Positions 33,083-41,764 of a DNA stretch of 64,000 nt are shown here, one piece after another. How positions within the stretch are numbered: the stretch's first letter is position 1; every line of letters starts with the position of its first letter. The notes under the pieces are model-generated. The model had not been told where the DNA came from. It searched no databases and saw only the letters and a program-made list of their open reading frames with translations. The position numbers and the translations under genes are program-made. This DNA comes from CAVQGZ01 sp942491665 (lineage in GTDB: Bacteria > Actinomycetota > Actinomycetes > Jiangellales > Jiangellaceae), in assembly GCA_942491665.1 (NCBI GenBank), contig CALOBR010000021.1, positions 1 to 64,000 of the forward strand. The letters are read 5' to 3'.

Positions 33083-33925
33083 GTGCGCATCGACCTGCAC
33101 ACCCACTCGTCGGTGTCCGACGGCACCGACTCGCCCACCGAGCTGGTCGACGCCGCAGCCGCAGCCGGCGTGGACGTGCTAGCGCTGGCCGACCACGACA
33201 CGGCGCGCGGCTGGGACGAGGCGGGCGAGGCCGCCAACGCAGCGGGCATCGAGCTCGTGCCGGCCATCGAGGTGTCGAGCACGTGGCGCGGGGCCGACGT
33301 CCACATGCTCGCCTACTGGCCTGACGGCGCCAACTCTCCCCTGGAGGAGATGCTGGCGGCCATCAGAGCCGGTCGGCTCAGCCGTATCCCGCAGATGCTC
33401 GGAGCGCTGGCCGCGCACGGCATCCGCATCACCGAGGAGCAGGTGCGGCGCGCGGCCGGCGGAGCGGTGTCGATCGGCCGTCCACACGTGGCCGATGCCC
33501 TCGTGGCCGCCGGTGTGGTCGGCTCGCGCGACGAGGCCTTCGCCACCTGGGTGGGCGAGGGCATGCCCGGCCACGTCCCCAAGCCCGCACCGACGTTGCC
33601 GCACGCGATCACGGTCGTGCGGGCGGCCGGCGGACTGCCCGTGATAGCCCACCCGTGGGGACGGGGAAGCCGGCGCGTGCTGGACGACGAAGCCCTCGCC
33701 GAGCTGGCTGAGGCGGGCCTGGTGGGGCTCGAGGTCGACCACATGGACCACGACGACGCAGCCCGCGCCGCGCTGCGTGCTATCGCCGACCGGCTTGACC
33801 TGGTGGCGACCGGGGGAAGCGACTACCACGGCACCGGCAAGCACGACGTGCACCTGGCAACCGACACCACCAGCCCGCAGGCCTACGCCGCGCTGCTCGA
33901 GCGCCGCGCTCGGATTGGGCTGTGA
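33083..33925 (+). CDS. PHP-domain phosphoesterase
   Basis: A 280-residue PHP phosphoesterase. Metal-binding motifs are intact: RIDLHTHSSVSDG, LALADHDTARGW, VPAIEVSS, VIAHPWG, and GGSDYHG near the C-terminus. In this family (YciV/RNase AM and 3-prime,5-prime-bisphosphate phosphatases) substrates are short RNA ends or nucleotides such as pAp. The GTG start at 33083 is one base beyond the upstream stop, and its stop overlaps the next GTG, so it is in the middle of a three-gene run. Confidence 0.87.
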   Translation: MRIDLHTHSSVSDGTDSPTELVDAAAAAGVDVLALADHDTARGWDEAGEAANAAGIELVPAIEVSSTWRGADVHMLAYWPDGANSPLEEMLAAIRAGRLSRIPQMLGALAAHGIRITEEQVRRAAGGAVSIGRPHVADALVAAGVVGSRDEAFATWVGEGMPGHVPKPAPTLPHAITVVRAAGGLPVIAHPWGRGSRRVLDDEALAELAEAGLVGLEVDHMDHDDAARAALRAIADRLDLVATGGSDYHGTGKHDVHLATDTTSPQAYAALLERRARIGL

Positions 33926-34809
33926 GCCTGCCCCGGCTCGTGACGGCCTACCCGTCCCGCCTCGACACCTTCACCGAGTGCCCCCGCCGCTACCGGTTCC
34001 GCTACCTCGACCGACCGTCCCCACCCCGACGCGGCGCCTGGGCTCACACGACGTTCGGCGCGGCGGTCCACGTCGCGCTGGCCCGCTGGTGGGCCATGCC
34101 GAGCGAGGAACGCACACCCGCACGGGTCGCGGCCGAGGTGCAGACTGCGTGGTCGGACGACGGCTTCGCCGACGTGTCCATGTCGCGGCGGTGGTTGGGC
34201 AAGGCCCGCGACATGGTGGCTGCCTACGTCGAGGCCGAGACCGACCGGCGAAGCGTGCTGGCCCCCGCCGGCCTCGTCGAGCCGCGCCGGGTGGAGGCGT
34301 CAGTGGCGCTGCGGGCCGCCGAGGACGTCGCGCTGATGGGCAAGCCCGACCGCGTCGACGAGCGTCCGAGCGCCGAGGGCACCGAGCTCGTGGTGGTGGA
34401 CTACAAGACCGGGCGACACCCGCCCAGCGCCGACAACGCCCGCACCTCGCGGACGCTGGCCATTTACGCTGCCGCCGCGCAGGCCACGCTGCACATGCCA
34501 GCCACCCGCGTCGAGCTGCACCACCTGCCGACGGGCGCGGTGTCGGTGTGGCGCCACGACGAGGCCAGCCGCGACCGGCACGTCTCTCGGGCGGTCGCCG
34601 TGGCTCGGGAGTGCCGAAGCGCCGAGGCGGCGCTGGCTGCAGGGGGCTCGGCGGAGACGCTGTTCGCGCCGCGGCCGGGTCAGCTGTGCCCGTGGTGCGA
34701 CTACCGCGACGCCTGTGCGGAGGGAGCCGAGGTCGGTCCAGCGGTGGCCCCCTGGGCGGGGCTCGAGCCGGGCGAGACCACCCGGCAGGCCGACGGGCTG
34801 CTCGGCTGA
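33922..34809 (+). CDS. stand-alone RecB/AddB-type PD-(D/E)XK nuclease with Fe-S cysteines
   Basis: A 295-residue protein. The N-terminal TFTECPRRYRFRYL and the C-terminal CPWCDYRDAC supply four cysteines in the arrangement that holds a [4Fe-4S] cluster in AddB-like nucleases. The catalytic core is GKPDRVDE followed by VVDYKTGR (Asp and Lys of PD-(D/E)XK). No helicase domain is present. It likely cleaves single-stranded DNA ends; actinobacteria often carry this as RecB family exonuclease. The GTG start overlaps the PHP stop. Its last 109 bases overlap the convergent hydrolase-HATPase gene. Confidence 0.85.
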   Translation: MSLPRLVTAYPSRLDTFTECPRRYRFRYLDRPSPPRRGAWAHTTFGAAVHVALARWWAMPSEERTPARVAAEVQTAWSDDGFADVSMSRRWLGKARDMVAAYVEAETDRRSVLAPAGLVEPRRVEASVALRAAEDVALMGKPDRVDERPSAEGTELVVVDYKTGRHPPSADNARTSRTLAIYAAAAQATLHMPATRVELHHLPTGAVSVWRHDEASRDRHVSRAVAVARECRSAEAALAAGGSAETLFAPRPGQLCPWCDYRDACAEGAEVGPAVAPWAGLEPGETTRQADGLLG

Positions 34810-36023
34810 GCCATCGGCATCCAGAACCACATGCGGGCCCCCTCGTCGGTGGTCCACCCGCCGCACCGATGGGCCAGCGCAGTCACGATGGGCAGACCGC
34901 GTCCATGGTGCACACGGGAGTCGAGCTCGGGCCCACCGCCGGAGTCGGCCACCAGAACCATGACGAACCCACCGCGCGCGACCGCCTCTAGGTGGACGGG
35001 GGCCTTCGCGTGCAGGACGGCGTTGGTGACGAGCTCGCTGGTCAGCAGCTCGGTTTCGTCGCGACCCCGTTCGGGCAGAACCTGCCCGGAGAAGTCGCGG
35101 ACGAGGTGCCGGGCCCGACGAACCTCGGAGGTGTCGCCGGAGAGCTCGACGCTCACGCGGTGCCGGCTGGGGCGCCAGTCGTCCCAGAAGGCGACCAGGC
35201 CACGAGCCGTCCGGGCGGGGTCGTCGACGGCCGGTGAGTGGCCGAGGCCGTCGAGCATGACGTGCGCGGCCCCGATGCTCGCGGCCAAGTCGACCTGCAC
35301 CTCAACCGGCCACGCGTCGTCGAGCGAGCCGGTCATCACCAGCGTCGGGATGGGGCGGTTGCGCAGCGCGTCGCGCTGGTCCGGGGTGTCGATGAGCATG
35401 CGGGTCTTGGCGAGCAGCGCCCCGGGGCTCGACGTCAAGAAGCGCTGGCGCATCCACTGCTCGATCGGGTCCGGCACGACCTCGCCCCCTGCCGCCCGCT
35501 CCCGCGCGCGCATGGCTGCCCACGTGGCCTTGGGGCCGTGCAGCGCCAATGAGGCGGCGACGGCAGCCAGATCGTCATGGCGCTCGCTCGGCAGCGCGCC
35601 GGGACCCGAGCACAGCAGCACCAACGAGCTCACCGCCCACGGCGCCAGCACCGTGGCACGAGTAGCGACGAGACCGCCGAACGAGTGGCCGAGAAGGTCG
35701 ACAGGCTCGTCGGAGACCGCTTGCGCCACGGCCAGCACGTCGGCGGCGAAGGCGTCCAGGCTGTAGGCCTCCACGGACTCTGGTCCGGGTGTGTCGAGCT
35801 GGCCGCGCTGGTCGAGTGCCACGACGCGGCGCCCGCTGGAGGCGATCTCGGGCAGGAGTGTGAGGAAGTCCTCCTTGCTTCCCGTCCACCCCGGCACGAG
35901 CACGGCAACGGGCAGGTCGGAGGACGCGGGACCGGCTGTGAGCACCGCGAACGAACCCAGGGTCGTTTCCACCCTGGCGCGGGTGACGCCGGCAGGCAGC
36001 GTCAACGTCCGCGGAGTGCTCAC
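34701..36023 (-). CDS. alpha/beta hydrolase fused to RsbW/SpoIIAB-type HATPase domain
   Basis: A 440-residue two-domain protein. Residues 10-285 are an alpha/beta hydrolase with oxyanion region VLVPGWTGSKEDF, nucleophile Ser114 in LLGHSFGG, acid in MTGSLDDAWPVE and His in LDGLGHSP. Residues 295-410 are a GHKL ATPase of the anti-sigma kinase type: N-box ELVTNAVLHA, G1 box ADSGGG and G2 box GRGLPIV. A Pro/Ser/Ala tail of about 35 residues follows. Both sites look intact. In Bacillus an alpha/beta hydrolase (RsbQ) feeds the RsbW network, so a signalling role in stress is a reasonable guess, not shown. GTG start at 36023 (VSTPRTLTLP). Confidence 0.85.
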   Translation of the reverse strand: MSTPRTLTLPAGVTRARVETTLGSFAVLTAGPASSDLPVAVLVPGWTGSKEDFLTLLPEIASSGRRVVALDQRGQLDTPGPESVEAYSLDAFAADVLAVAQAVSDEPVDLLGHSFGGLVATRATVLAPWAVSSLVLLCSGPGALPSERHDDLAAVAASLALHGPKATWAAMRARERAAGGEVVPDPIEQWMRQRFLTSSPGALLAKTRMLIDTPDQRDALRNRPIPTLVMTGSLDDAWPVEVQVDLAASIGAAHVMLDGLGHSPAVDDPARTARGLVAFWDDWRPSRHRVSVELSGDTSEVRRARHLVRDFSGQVLPERGRDETELLTSELVTNAVLHAKAPVHLEAVARGGFVMVLVADSGGGPELDSRVHHGRGLPIVTALAHRCGGWTTDEGARMWFWMPMAQPSSPSACRVVSPGSSPAQGATAGPTSAPSAQASR

Positions 36024-36154
36024 TGTCGCAACGTACCCACGCCCGCCACCGGCCAAACCTGCTTCGCCCTGGCAATCCCGAGAGGGCATGATGGGCCCGT
36101 CCAGTCGAGGGCTCCCGGCCCTCGCGGCACCACGAACAGCTGGGGAGGAGCCGG

Positions 36155-36937
36155 GTGGCTCGCACGATCGCCGTCACGAACCAGAAGGGCGGGGTGGCCA
36201 AGACCACCACGGCCGCATCCCTGGCCGTCGCGCTGGCCGAGCTCGGCCAGCGCGTTCTGGTGGTCGACCTCGACCCCCAGGCGTGCCTCACGTTCTCCCT
36301 GGGCGTCGACCCCGAGGATCTCGACGCCTCGGTGTCGCACGTGCTGACCCAGGGCATGGAACCGGCCGATGCCATCCTCGTCACCGACGACGGCATCGAC
36401 CTGCTGCCGGCCACGATCGAGCTGGCCGGGGCGGAGGCGTCCCTGCTCACGCGTACGGGCCGTGAGCTGACGCTGCGCATGGCGCTCGAGGACGTCTCGT
36501 CGGACTACGACTGGGTGTTCCTCGACAGCCCGCCGTCGCTCGGCGTACTGACTGTCAACGCGCTGACGGCGTCCCGGGAGGTGCTGATCCCGCTGCAGTG
36601 CGAGACGTTGTCACACCGGGGGGTCGGTCAGCTTCTCGACACCATCCACGACGTGCGTCGGTTGCTGAACCCGCGGCTGAGGATTCTGGGCGTGCTGCCG
36701 ACGCTGTTCGACAGCCGCACGAACCACGCCAAGGCCGTGCTGGCCGACATCGAGCAGCGCTACGAGCTCCCGATCCTGCTGCCCGCGATCCCGAAGTCGG
36801 TGCGCTTCGCCGAGGCGCCGGCGGTGGGTCGGTCGATCCTGGCGACCTCGCGCCGCTCGAAGGGCGCGCAGGCCTACCGCGAGGTCGCGATGGGCTTGCT
36901 GGCTACGTCGGCGACGAGCGTCCCGACCTCGGCCTAG
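36155..36937 (+). CDS. ParA family ATPase (orphan)
   Basis: A 260-residue ParA/Soj-type ATPase. Deviant Walker A in NQKGGVAKTTTA, the DLDPQACLTFSLG switch, LDSPPSLGVLTVNAL and QCETLSHRGVGQL are diagnostic. No parB gene or parS-like site is nearby, so this is the orphan ParA corresponding to mycobacterial Rv3213c (which lies beside the DEAD helicase and ferritin-like genes) rather than the chromosome-partition copy. Cargo is unknown. GTG start at 36155 after GGGGAGGAG; divergent from the hydrolase-HATPase gene by 131 bases. Confidence 0.9.
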   Translation: MARTIAVTNQKGGVAKTTTAASLAVALAELGQRVLVVDLDPQACLTFSLGVDPEDLDASVSHVLTQGMEPADAILVTDDGIDLLPATIELAGAEASLLTRTGRELTLRMALEDVSSDYDWVFLDSPPSLGVLTVNALTASREVLIPLQCETLSHRGVGQLLDTIHDVRRLLNPRLRILGVLPTLFDSRTNHAKAVLADIEQRYELPILLPAIPKSVRFAEAPAVGRSILATSRRSKGAQAYREVAMGLLATSATSVPTSA

Positions 36938-36950
36938 CGGAGGTCGGTTC

Positions 36951-38567
36951 TCAGTCGTCGGTACCCGAACCGCCGGGTGCTGCGCTCGACGACGAGGACG
37001 ACCCGGCGCTCGACCCGCCCCGGGTGCGACGGCGGCGACGTTTGCGTGGGGTGCTGGCCGGGCTCTCCTGGCCCGGCTCGCCGCTGCTCGCCGCGGCCGT
37101 CTCGGCGGGGCCCGAGCCTGAGCTGCTCGACCCTGCGCCAGGCTGCCCGCTCGCGCGGCCTCGGTCGCGGCCACGGCCACCGGAGGAGCCTGAGCGTGAT
37201 CCGCGTGACCCGGACGAGCGCCCGCCGCCCGAACCGCCTCGCCGGCCCCCGGAGTCAGGGCGTGGCTCCACCGGGGTGCGGGTGACGCCGGGCATCATCC
37301 CCGTGGTTCCCGGCGGGATGCCCAGGTCGTGGAACAGGTGCTCGCTGGTGGAGTACGTCTCCGGCGGGTCGGGGTAGGGCAGGCCCAGAGCCGTGTTGAT
37401 CGCCGACCACCGGGCCATGTCTTCCCAGTCCACGAGTGTCACGGCTACGCCTGACGCGCCGGCGCGTCCGGTACGTCCGATGCGGTGCAGGTAGGTCTTC
37501 TCGTCCTCGGGGCACGACACGTTGACCACGTGTGTCACGCCCTCAACGTCGATTCCGCGCGCGGCGACGTCGGTGGCCAGCAGCACGGTCACCTTGCCGG
37601 CCCGGAAAGAGGCCAACGCCTTCTCCCGGCCCTGCTGGTTGATGTCGCCGTGCACGGCGGCGACGGAGAACCCACGCGCCTTGAGCTCGTCGGCGATCGA
37701 CTGGGTCTGGCGCTTGGTGCGGGCGAACATCATCACGAGGCCGCGGTTCTCGGCCTGCAGGATGCGCGACAGGATCTCTTCCTTGTCCATGCGGTGCGCC
37801 CGGTACACGAACTGCGCGGTGGTCGGCACCGTGGCGTTCTCGTCCGGTGACTCCGCGCGCACGTTGACGGGGTGGCGCATGTAGCGGCGGGCCAGTGTGA
37901 TCACGTCCGACGGCATGGTCGCCGAGAAGAGCATGGTCTGCCGAAGCTCCGGCGTCATGCCCAGCAGCGTCTCGACGTCGGCAAGAAAGCCCAGGTCGAG
38001 CATCTCGTCGGCCTCGTCGAGCACGACCACCTTGACGTGGCCGAGGTCGAGCTGGCGCTGGCGAGCCAGGTCGAGCAGCCGGCCAGGGGTGCCGACGACG
38101 ACGTCGACCCCGGCGTGCAGGGCCTCGAGCTGGGGCTCGTAGGCGCGCCCGCCGTAGATAACCTGCACGCGCATGGGACGGTCGGCCGAGGCGGCCTCCA
38201 GGTCGGTCGCGACCTGGAGCGCGAGCTCGCGCGTGGGGCAGATCACCAGTGACTGGGGCTTGCCGGGGGCCGCGAGGTCGGCGTAGTCGACCTCGGCCGG
38301 GCTGACGATGCGCTGCAGCAGCGGCAGGCCGAAGGCCAAGGTTTTTCCGGTCCCGGTGCGGGCCTGGCCGATCATGTCGGTGCCGGTCATCGCCACTGGG
38401 ATGGCCATGTGCTGCACCGGGAAGGGAACGGTGATGCCTCGTGCCGTGAGGGCCGAGACGAGGCTGGGCATCACGCCGAGGTCGGCGAACGACTCGACGG
38501 GGGCCTGCGCGTCGGCGGTGTCGGCGGGCTCGGGGGCTTCGATGGGTGTGTCCTGGTCGACGCTCAG
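36951..38567 (-). CDS. DEAD-box RNA helicase (RhlE/DeaD-like)
   Basis: A helicase of about 538 residues. Q motif (FADLGVMPSLVSAL...PFPVQ), Walker A ARTGTGKT, PTRELALQ, VLDEADEMLDLGF, SAT, and the C-terminal HRIGRTGRAG are all present. The last 110 residues are a low-complexity Gly/Arg/Ser tail with RGG-type repeats, common for RNA binding. It probably remodels structured RNA. No ATG or GTG precedes the conserved region closely; CTG at 38567, six to seven bases after AGGAG, fits better than the TTG at 38615. It sits between ParA and the ferritin-like gene as in mycobacteria (Rv3211). Confidence 0.92.
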   Translation of the reverse strand: MSVDQDTPIEAPEPADTADAQAPVESFADLGVMPSLVSALTARGITVPFPVQHMAIPVAMTGTDMIGQARTGTGKTLAFGLPLLQRIVSPAEVDYADLAAPGKPQSLVICPTRELALQVATDLEAASADRPMRVQVIYGGRAYEPQLEALHAGVDVVVGTPGRLLDLARQRQLDLGHVKVVVLDEADEMLDLGFLADVETLLGMTPELRQTMLFSATMPSDVITLARRYMRHPVNVRAESPDENATVPTTAQFVYRAHRMDKEEILSRILQAENRGLVMMFARTKRQTQSIADELKARGFSVAAVHGDINQQGREKALASFRAGKVTVLLATDVAARGIDVEGVTHVVNVSCPEDEKTYLHRIGRTGRAGASGVAVTLVDWEDMARWSAINTALGLPYPDPPETYSTSEHLFHDLGIPPGTTGMMPGVTRTPVEPRPDSGGRRGGSGGGRSSGSRGSRSGSSGGRGRDRGRASGQPGAGSSSSGSGPAETAAASSGEPGQESPASTPRKRRRRRTRGGSSAGSSSSSSAAPGGSGTDD

Positions 38568-38691
38568 TCGTCCACTCCTAGCAATCGTCCTGCTACGCGT
38601 GGGGCCGGCTGGCAAGGGGCGCGGCGACCGAAGTGTGTGACGGCACGCGACATCGGCAGGTGAAGGTCGAAGGCGAGTCTAGTCTGCCCCC

Positions 38692-39390
38692 GTGGATTCC
38701 ACTGACCGCACCGCGCCGTCGGCGTTGGACGACCCCGCCTATCGGGGTGCCGTCATCGACCTGCTGGGGCTTCTGGCCTGCGGCGAGCTGTCCGCGTTCG
38801 AGCGGCTGGTGATCGACTCGGGCATGGCGCCCACGGTGTCGGACAAGATCGCTCTGTCGCAGATGGCCGTGGCCGAGTTCCACCACTTCGAGCAGCTGCG
38901 CGACCGGCTGACCGACCTCGGTGCCGACCCGCAGGCGGCGATGGAGCCCTACCGGGCCGCTCTCGACGGTTTCCACCAGTCCACCGCTCCCAGCTCGTGG
39001 CTCGAAGGCCTGGTCAAGGCCTATGTCGGCGACGGGATCGGCCAGGACTTCTACACCGAGATGGCCGCGTTCCTCGACCCGCAGACCCGCGACCTGGTCG
39101 TGGACGTGATGGGCGACCTCGGGCACAGCGAGTTCGCGGTGGAGCGGGTGCGTGCGGCGATCGCAGCCGACCCGCGGGTGGCCGGCCGGCTGGCCCTGTG
39201 GGGACGGCGACTGGTCGGCGAGGCCCTGTCGCAGGCCCAGCACGCAGCCGCCGAGCGCGACGGCCTCGACGCGCTGTTCATCGGCACCACGTCACGGCCC
39301 GGAATCGGGCTCGGGGGTGTCGGCGCCATCTTCCAGACGATCATCGACCGGCACGCGGCGCGCATGAGGTCGCTGGGGCTCGCCAGCTGA
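38692..39390 (+). CDS. ferritin-like fold protein (Rv3210c-like)
   Basis: A 232-residue all-helical protein. Helices GELSAFERLVIDSG, QMAVAEFHHFEQLRDRL and DLGHSEFAVERVR contain Glu and E-x-x-H pairs placed as in ferritin-like di-iron proteins such as tRNA-hydroxylase MiaE, but no activity is established. It matches the conserved actinobacterial protein between the DEAD helicase and DUF3107. GTG start at 38692. It is divergent from the helicase by about 124 bases. Confidence 0.82.
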   Translation: MDSTDRTAPSALDDPAYRGAVIDLLGLLACGELSAFERLVIDSGMAPTVSDKIALSQMAVAEFHHFEQLRDRLTDLGADPQAAMEPYRAALDGFHQSTAPSSWLEGLVKAYVGDGIGQDFYTEMAAFLDPQTRDLVVDVMGDLGHSEFAVERVRAAIAADPRVAGRLALWGRRLVGEALSQAQHAAAERDGLDALFIGTTSRPGIGLGGVGAIFQTIIDRHAARMRSLGLAS

Positions 39391-39423
39391 TCCTCCGCCG
39401 GGCGACCCGACGCGAAGAGGGCT

Positions 39424-39657
39424 CTAGCCAGCGTCGGGCGGGGCGAAGCCGACCCGCCGCTCGACGGGCTCGCCGAGCTCGACGTAGGCGATGTTGGCGG
39501 CCGGCACCACGAACAGGCGGCCACGGTCGTCGGACAGGGTCAACGTTCCCCCGTCCTTGATCGCGGCGGCAACGGCCTTCTCGACCTCGTCGCGGTTCTG
39601 CGTGCTCTCCAGGGCGATCTCTCGCGGGGCGTTCTGCACGCCGATCTTGATCTCCAC
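39424..39657 (-). CDS. DUF3107 domain-containing protein (TB9.4-like)
   Basis: A 77-residue protein beginning VEIKIGVQNAPREIALE, the standard opening of the DUF3107 family (mycobacterial Rv3208A/TB9.4). FVVPAANIAYVELGE near the C-terminus is likewise conserved. Function unknown. The GTG at 39657 is chosen on homology; a longer frame from 39741 overlaps the TetR gene. It follows the TetR gene by 32 bases on the same strand, so a shared transcript is likely. Confidence 0.87.
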   Translation of the reverse strand: MEIKIGVQNAPREIALESTQNRDEVEKAVAAAIKDGGTLTLSDDRGRLFVVPAANIAYVELGEPVERRVGFAPPDAG

Positions 39658-39689
39658 GGCCGTCAGGTTAGTCGGCGCCGTTGCACCCG

Positions 39690-40325
39690 CTAGTCGGCGC
39701 GCTCGCCGTCCAGCCGTGGGAAGCCGCGGATACCACGCCATCCGAGGGTGGCGATGAGCGAGGTCGCGTCGTGGCGCGGCATGGAGTCTGCCGAGCTGAG
39801 CCAGAAGCGTGCGGCGACTTGAGCCATGCCAACCATGCCCGCGGCCAGCAACTCTGACTCCTCGGTCGACAACCCGGTGTCTTCGGCGATGACAGGAGCG
39901 ATGGCTTCGGCGCAGCGTCGGGTGAGAGCGTCGAGACGGTCGCGCACGGCCACGGCGCTGGTGAGGTCGTTCTCGAAGAGCAGACGAAACGTCTCGCCCT
40001 CGCTGCCGACGAACTCGAAGAAGGTGTCCATGGCCGCGGCCACGCGCCGCTTGTTGTCCTGGGTGGAGTCCAGGGCGTCGGCCACGCTCGCGACGAACTC
40101 GTCGATGCTGACGTCGAGCAGCGCCAGGTACAGGTCGAGCTTGCCGGGGAAGTGCTGGTAGAGCACCGGCTTGCTGACCCCGGCCCGGATGGCGATCTCG
40201 TCCATGGCCGCTGCGTGGTAGCCCCGCTCGACGAAGACGTCCTTGGCGGCGTCCAGCAGCTGGGCTCGCCGTTGCGAGCGCGGCAGCCGTGCGCCGCGCA
40301 GCGTGGTGTCAGCAGGGGTGGTCAC
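39690..40325 (-). CDS. TetR family transcriptional regulator (Rv3208-like)
   Basis: A 211-residue repressor. Residues 14-62 form the helix-turn-helix (RRAQLLDAAKDVFVERGYHAAAMDEIAIRAGVSKPVLYQHF), the rest is a ligand-binding helical bundle. This subgroup, with the phrase VSKPVLYQHFPGKLDLYLALLD, is found beside moeZ and DUF3107 in actinobacteria; the effector is not known to me. GTG start at 40325. A partial palindrome 60 bases upstream may be its own operator. Confidence 0.88.
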   Translation of the reverse strand: MTTPADTTLRGARLPRSQRRAQLLDAAKDVFVERGYHAAAMDEIAIRAGVSKPVLYQHFPGKLDLYLALLDVSIDEFVASVADALDSTQDNKRRVAAAMDTFFEFVGSEGETFRLLFENDLTSAVAVRDRLDALTRRCAEAIAPVIAEDTGLSTEESELLAAGMVGMAQVAARFWLSSADSMPRHDATSLIATLGWRGIRGFPRLDGERAD

Positions 40326-40384
40326 GGTCTCGTCGTCCTCGGTTGTCGTCGTTCGGGCGGGGGATCGCCCGAACCGATCACAAT

Positions 40385-40400
40385 GTTACTCGCCAGTAGC
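40385..40400. promoter_or_regulatory. candidate TetR operator between the TetR and moeZ genes
   Basis: GTTACTCGCCAGTAGC is a 16-base partial palindrome (12 symmetric positions; core TACT-N4-AGTA) in the 192-base divergent region, 60 bases from the TetR start. On the TetR strand it overlaps a possible -10 (TAACAT). Size and symmetry suit a TetR dimer, suggesting autoregulation. Not verified. Confidence 0.45.
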
Positions 40401-40517
40401 CTCCAGCGATACTCCCCTCGATGGCGTGAACGAACCGAGTCGGGAACACCCGAAGGGCGGGCAGGGTTCTCCAGCCGCAAGAGTTCGTCGACTGCCGAGA
40501 ACGAGGAGCTTGTCGTG

Positions 40518-41690
40518 GTGTCCCTGCCGCCCCTGGTGGAGCCGACTGCTGAGCTGAGCGTGGACGAGGTGCAGCGCTACTCGCGCCACATCATCATCCC
40601 CGACGTCGGGATGGACGGTCAGCGCCGGCTGAAGAGTGCGAAGGTGCTGGTGATCGGTGCCGGGGGGCTTGGCTCGCCGGCTCTGATGTACCTGGCCGCA
40701 GCGGGTGTGGGCACGATCGGGCTGGTCGAGTTCGACGTCGTGGACGAGTCCAACCTGCAGCGCCAGATCATCCACCGCCAGTCCGACGTCGGCCGTCCGA
40801 AGGCGGAGTCGGCGCGCGACGCGATCGCGCAGACCAACCCGTACGTGAACGTCGTGCTGCACCAGACCCGTCTGGACTCCGACAACGCGCTGGAGATCTT
40901 CGCCGACTACGACCTCATCGTGGACGGCACCGACAACTTCGCCACCCGCTACCTCGTGAACGACGCCGCCGTGCTGCTGGGCAAGCCCTACGTGTGGGGC
41001 TCGATCTTTCGATTCGAGGGCCAGGCGTCGGTGTTCTGGGACGCCTACGGACCGAACTACCGCGACCTCTACCCCGAGCCGCCGCCGCCCGGCATGGTGC
41101 CGTCGTGCGCCGAGGGCGGCGTGCTCGGAGTGCTGTGCGCCTCCATCGGCTCGATCATGGCGACCGAGGCGGTCAAGCTCGTCACCGGCATCGGGGAGCC
41201 GCTGCTGGGTCGGCTGATGGTGTTCGACGCCCTAGAGATGTCCTACCGCACGGTCAAGATCCGCAAGGACCCGGCCACCGTCCCCATCACTGAGCTCATC
41301 GACTACGAGGCGTTCTGCGGCTCGCTGTCCACTGCGGCGGCCGACGCAGCGGTCGACTCGACCATCGACGTCAAGACGCTGGCGCTGTGGCTGGAGGAGC
41401 GCGAGCGGGGAGAGCGCGACTTCGCGCTGGTCGACGTCCGGGAGACGGGCGAGTACGAGATCAGCCGTATCCCTGGCGCGGTGCTCATGCCGAAGAACGA
41501 CTTCTTGATCGGCAAGGCCGTGGACGCTCTGCCGCGCGACAAGCAGGTGGTGTTCCACTGCAAGGGCGGCGTGCGTTCGGCGGAGGTGCTGGCTGTGGCC
41601 AAGGCCGCCGGCCTGGACGACGCCGTGCATGTCGGCGGCGGCATCAACGCCTGGGTGCGCCAGATCGACCCGTCCCAGCCGCTGTACTAG
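40518..41690 (+). CDS. moeZ: adenylyltransferase/sulfurtransferase MoeZ
   Basis: A 390-residue two-domain protein. Residues 15-270 form an E1-like ThiF/MoeB domain (GAGGLGSPALMYLAAAGVGT, DESNLQRQIIH, DGTDNFATRYL, VPSCAEGGVLGVL) and 290-390 a rhodanese domain with active Cys in VVFHCKGGVRSAE. It activates sulfur-carrier proteins (MoaD, ThiS, CysO-type) by adenylation and thiocarboxylation in molybdopterin, thiamine or cysteine synthesis. NYRDLYPEPPPPG lacks the CxxC of MoeB, as is normal for actinobacterial MoeZ. The GTG at 40518 (VSLPPLVEP) fits homologues; GTG 40515 is nearly equivalent, with GAGGAG upstream. Confidence 0.94.
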   Translation: MSLPPLVEPTAELSVDEVQRYSRHIIIPDVGMDGQRRLKSAKVLVIGAGGLGSPALMYLAAAGVGTIGLVEFDVVDESNLQRQIIHRQSDVGRPKAESARDAIAQTNPYVNVVLHQTRLDSDNALEIFADYDLIVDGTDNFATRYLVNDAAVLLGKPYVWGSIFRFEGQASVFWDAYGPNYRDLYPEPPPPGMVPSCAEGGVLGVLCASIGSIMATEAVKLVTGIGEPLLGRLMVFDALEMSYRTVKIRKDPATVPITELIDYEAFCGSLSTAAADAAVDSTIDVKTLALWLEERERGERDFALVDVRETGEYEISRIPGAVLMPKNDFLIGKAVDALPRDKQVVFHCKGGVRSAEVLAVAKAAGLDDAVHVGGGINAWVRQIDPSQPLY

Positions 41691-41764
41691 CCCACCAGCC
41701 GCCCCGCCCCGTCCCGCCCAGGTCGCTCCCCGTGGCGGCCCTTCCCCGCCGGGCACCCTCCCGT

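Noticed and set aside
41050..41100. MoeZ lacks the zinc-binding CxxC seen in E. coli MoeB
   Set aside because: NYRDLYPEPPPPG is the normal sequence in actinobacterial MoeZ, so this is not unusual.
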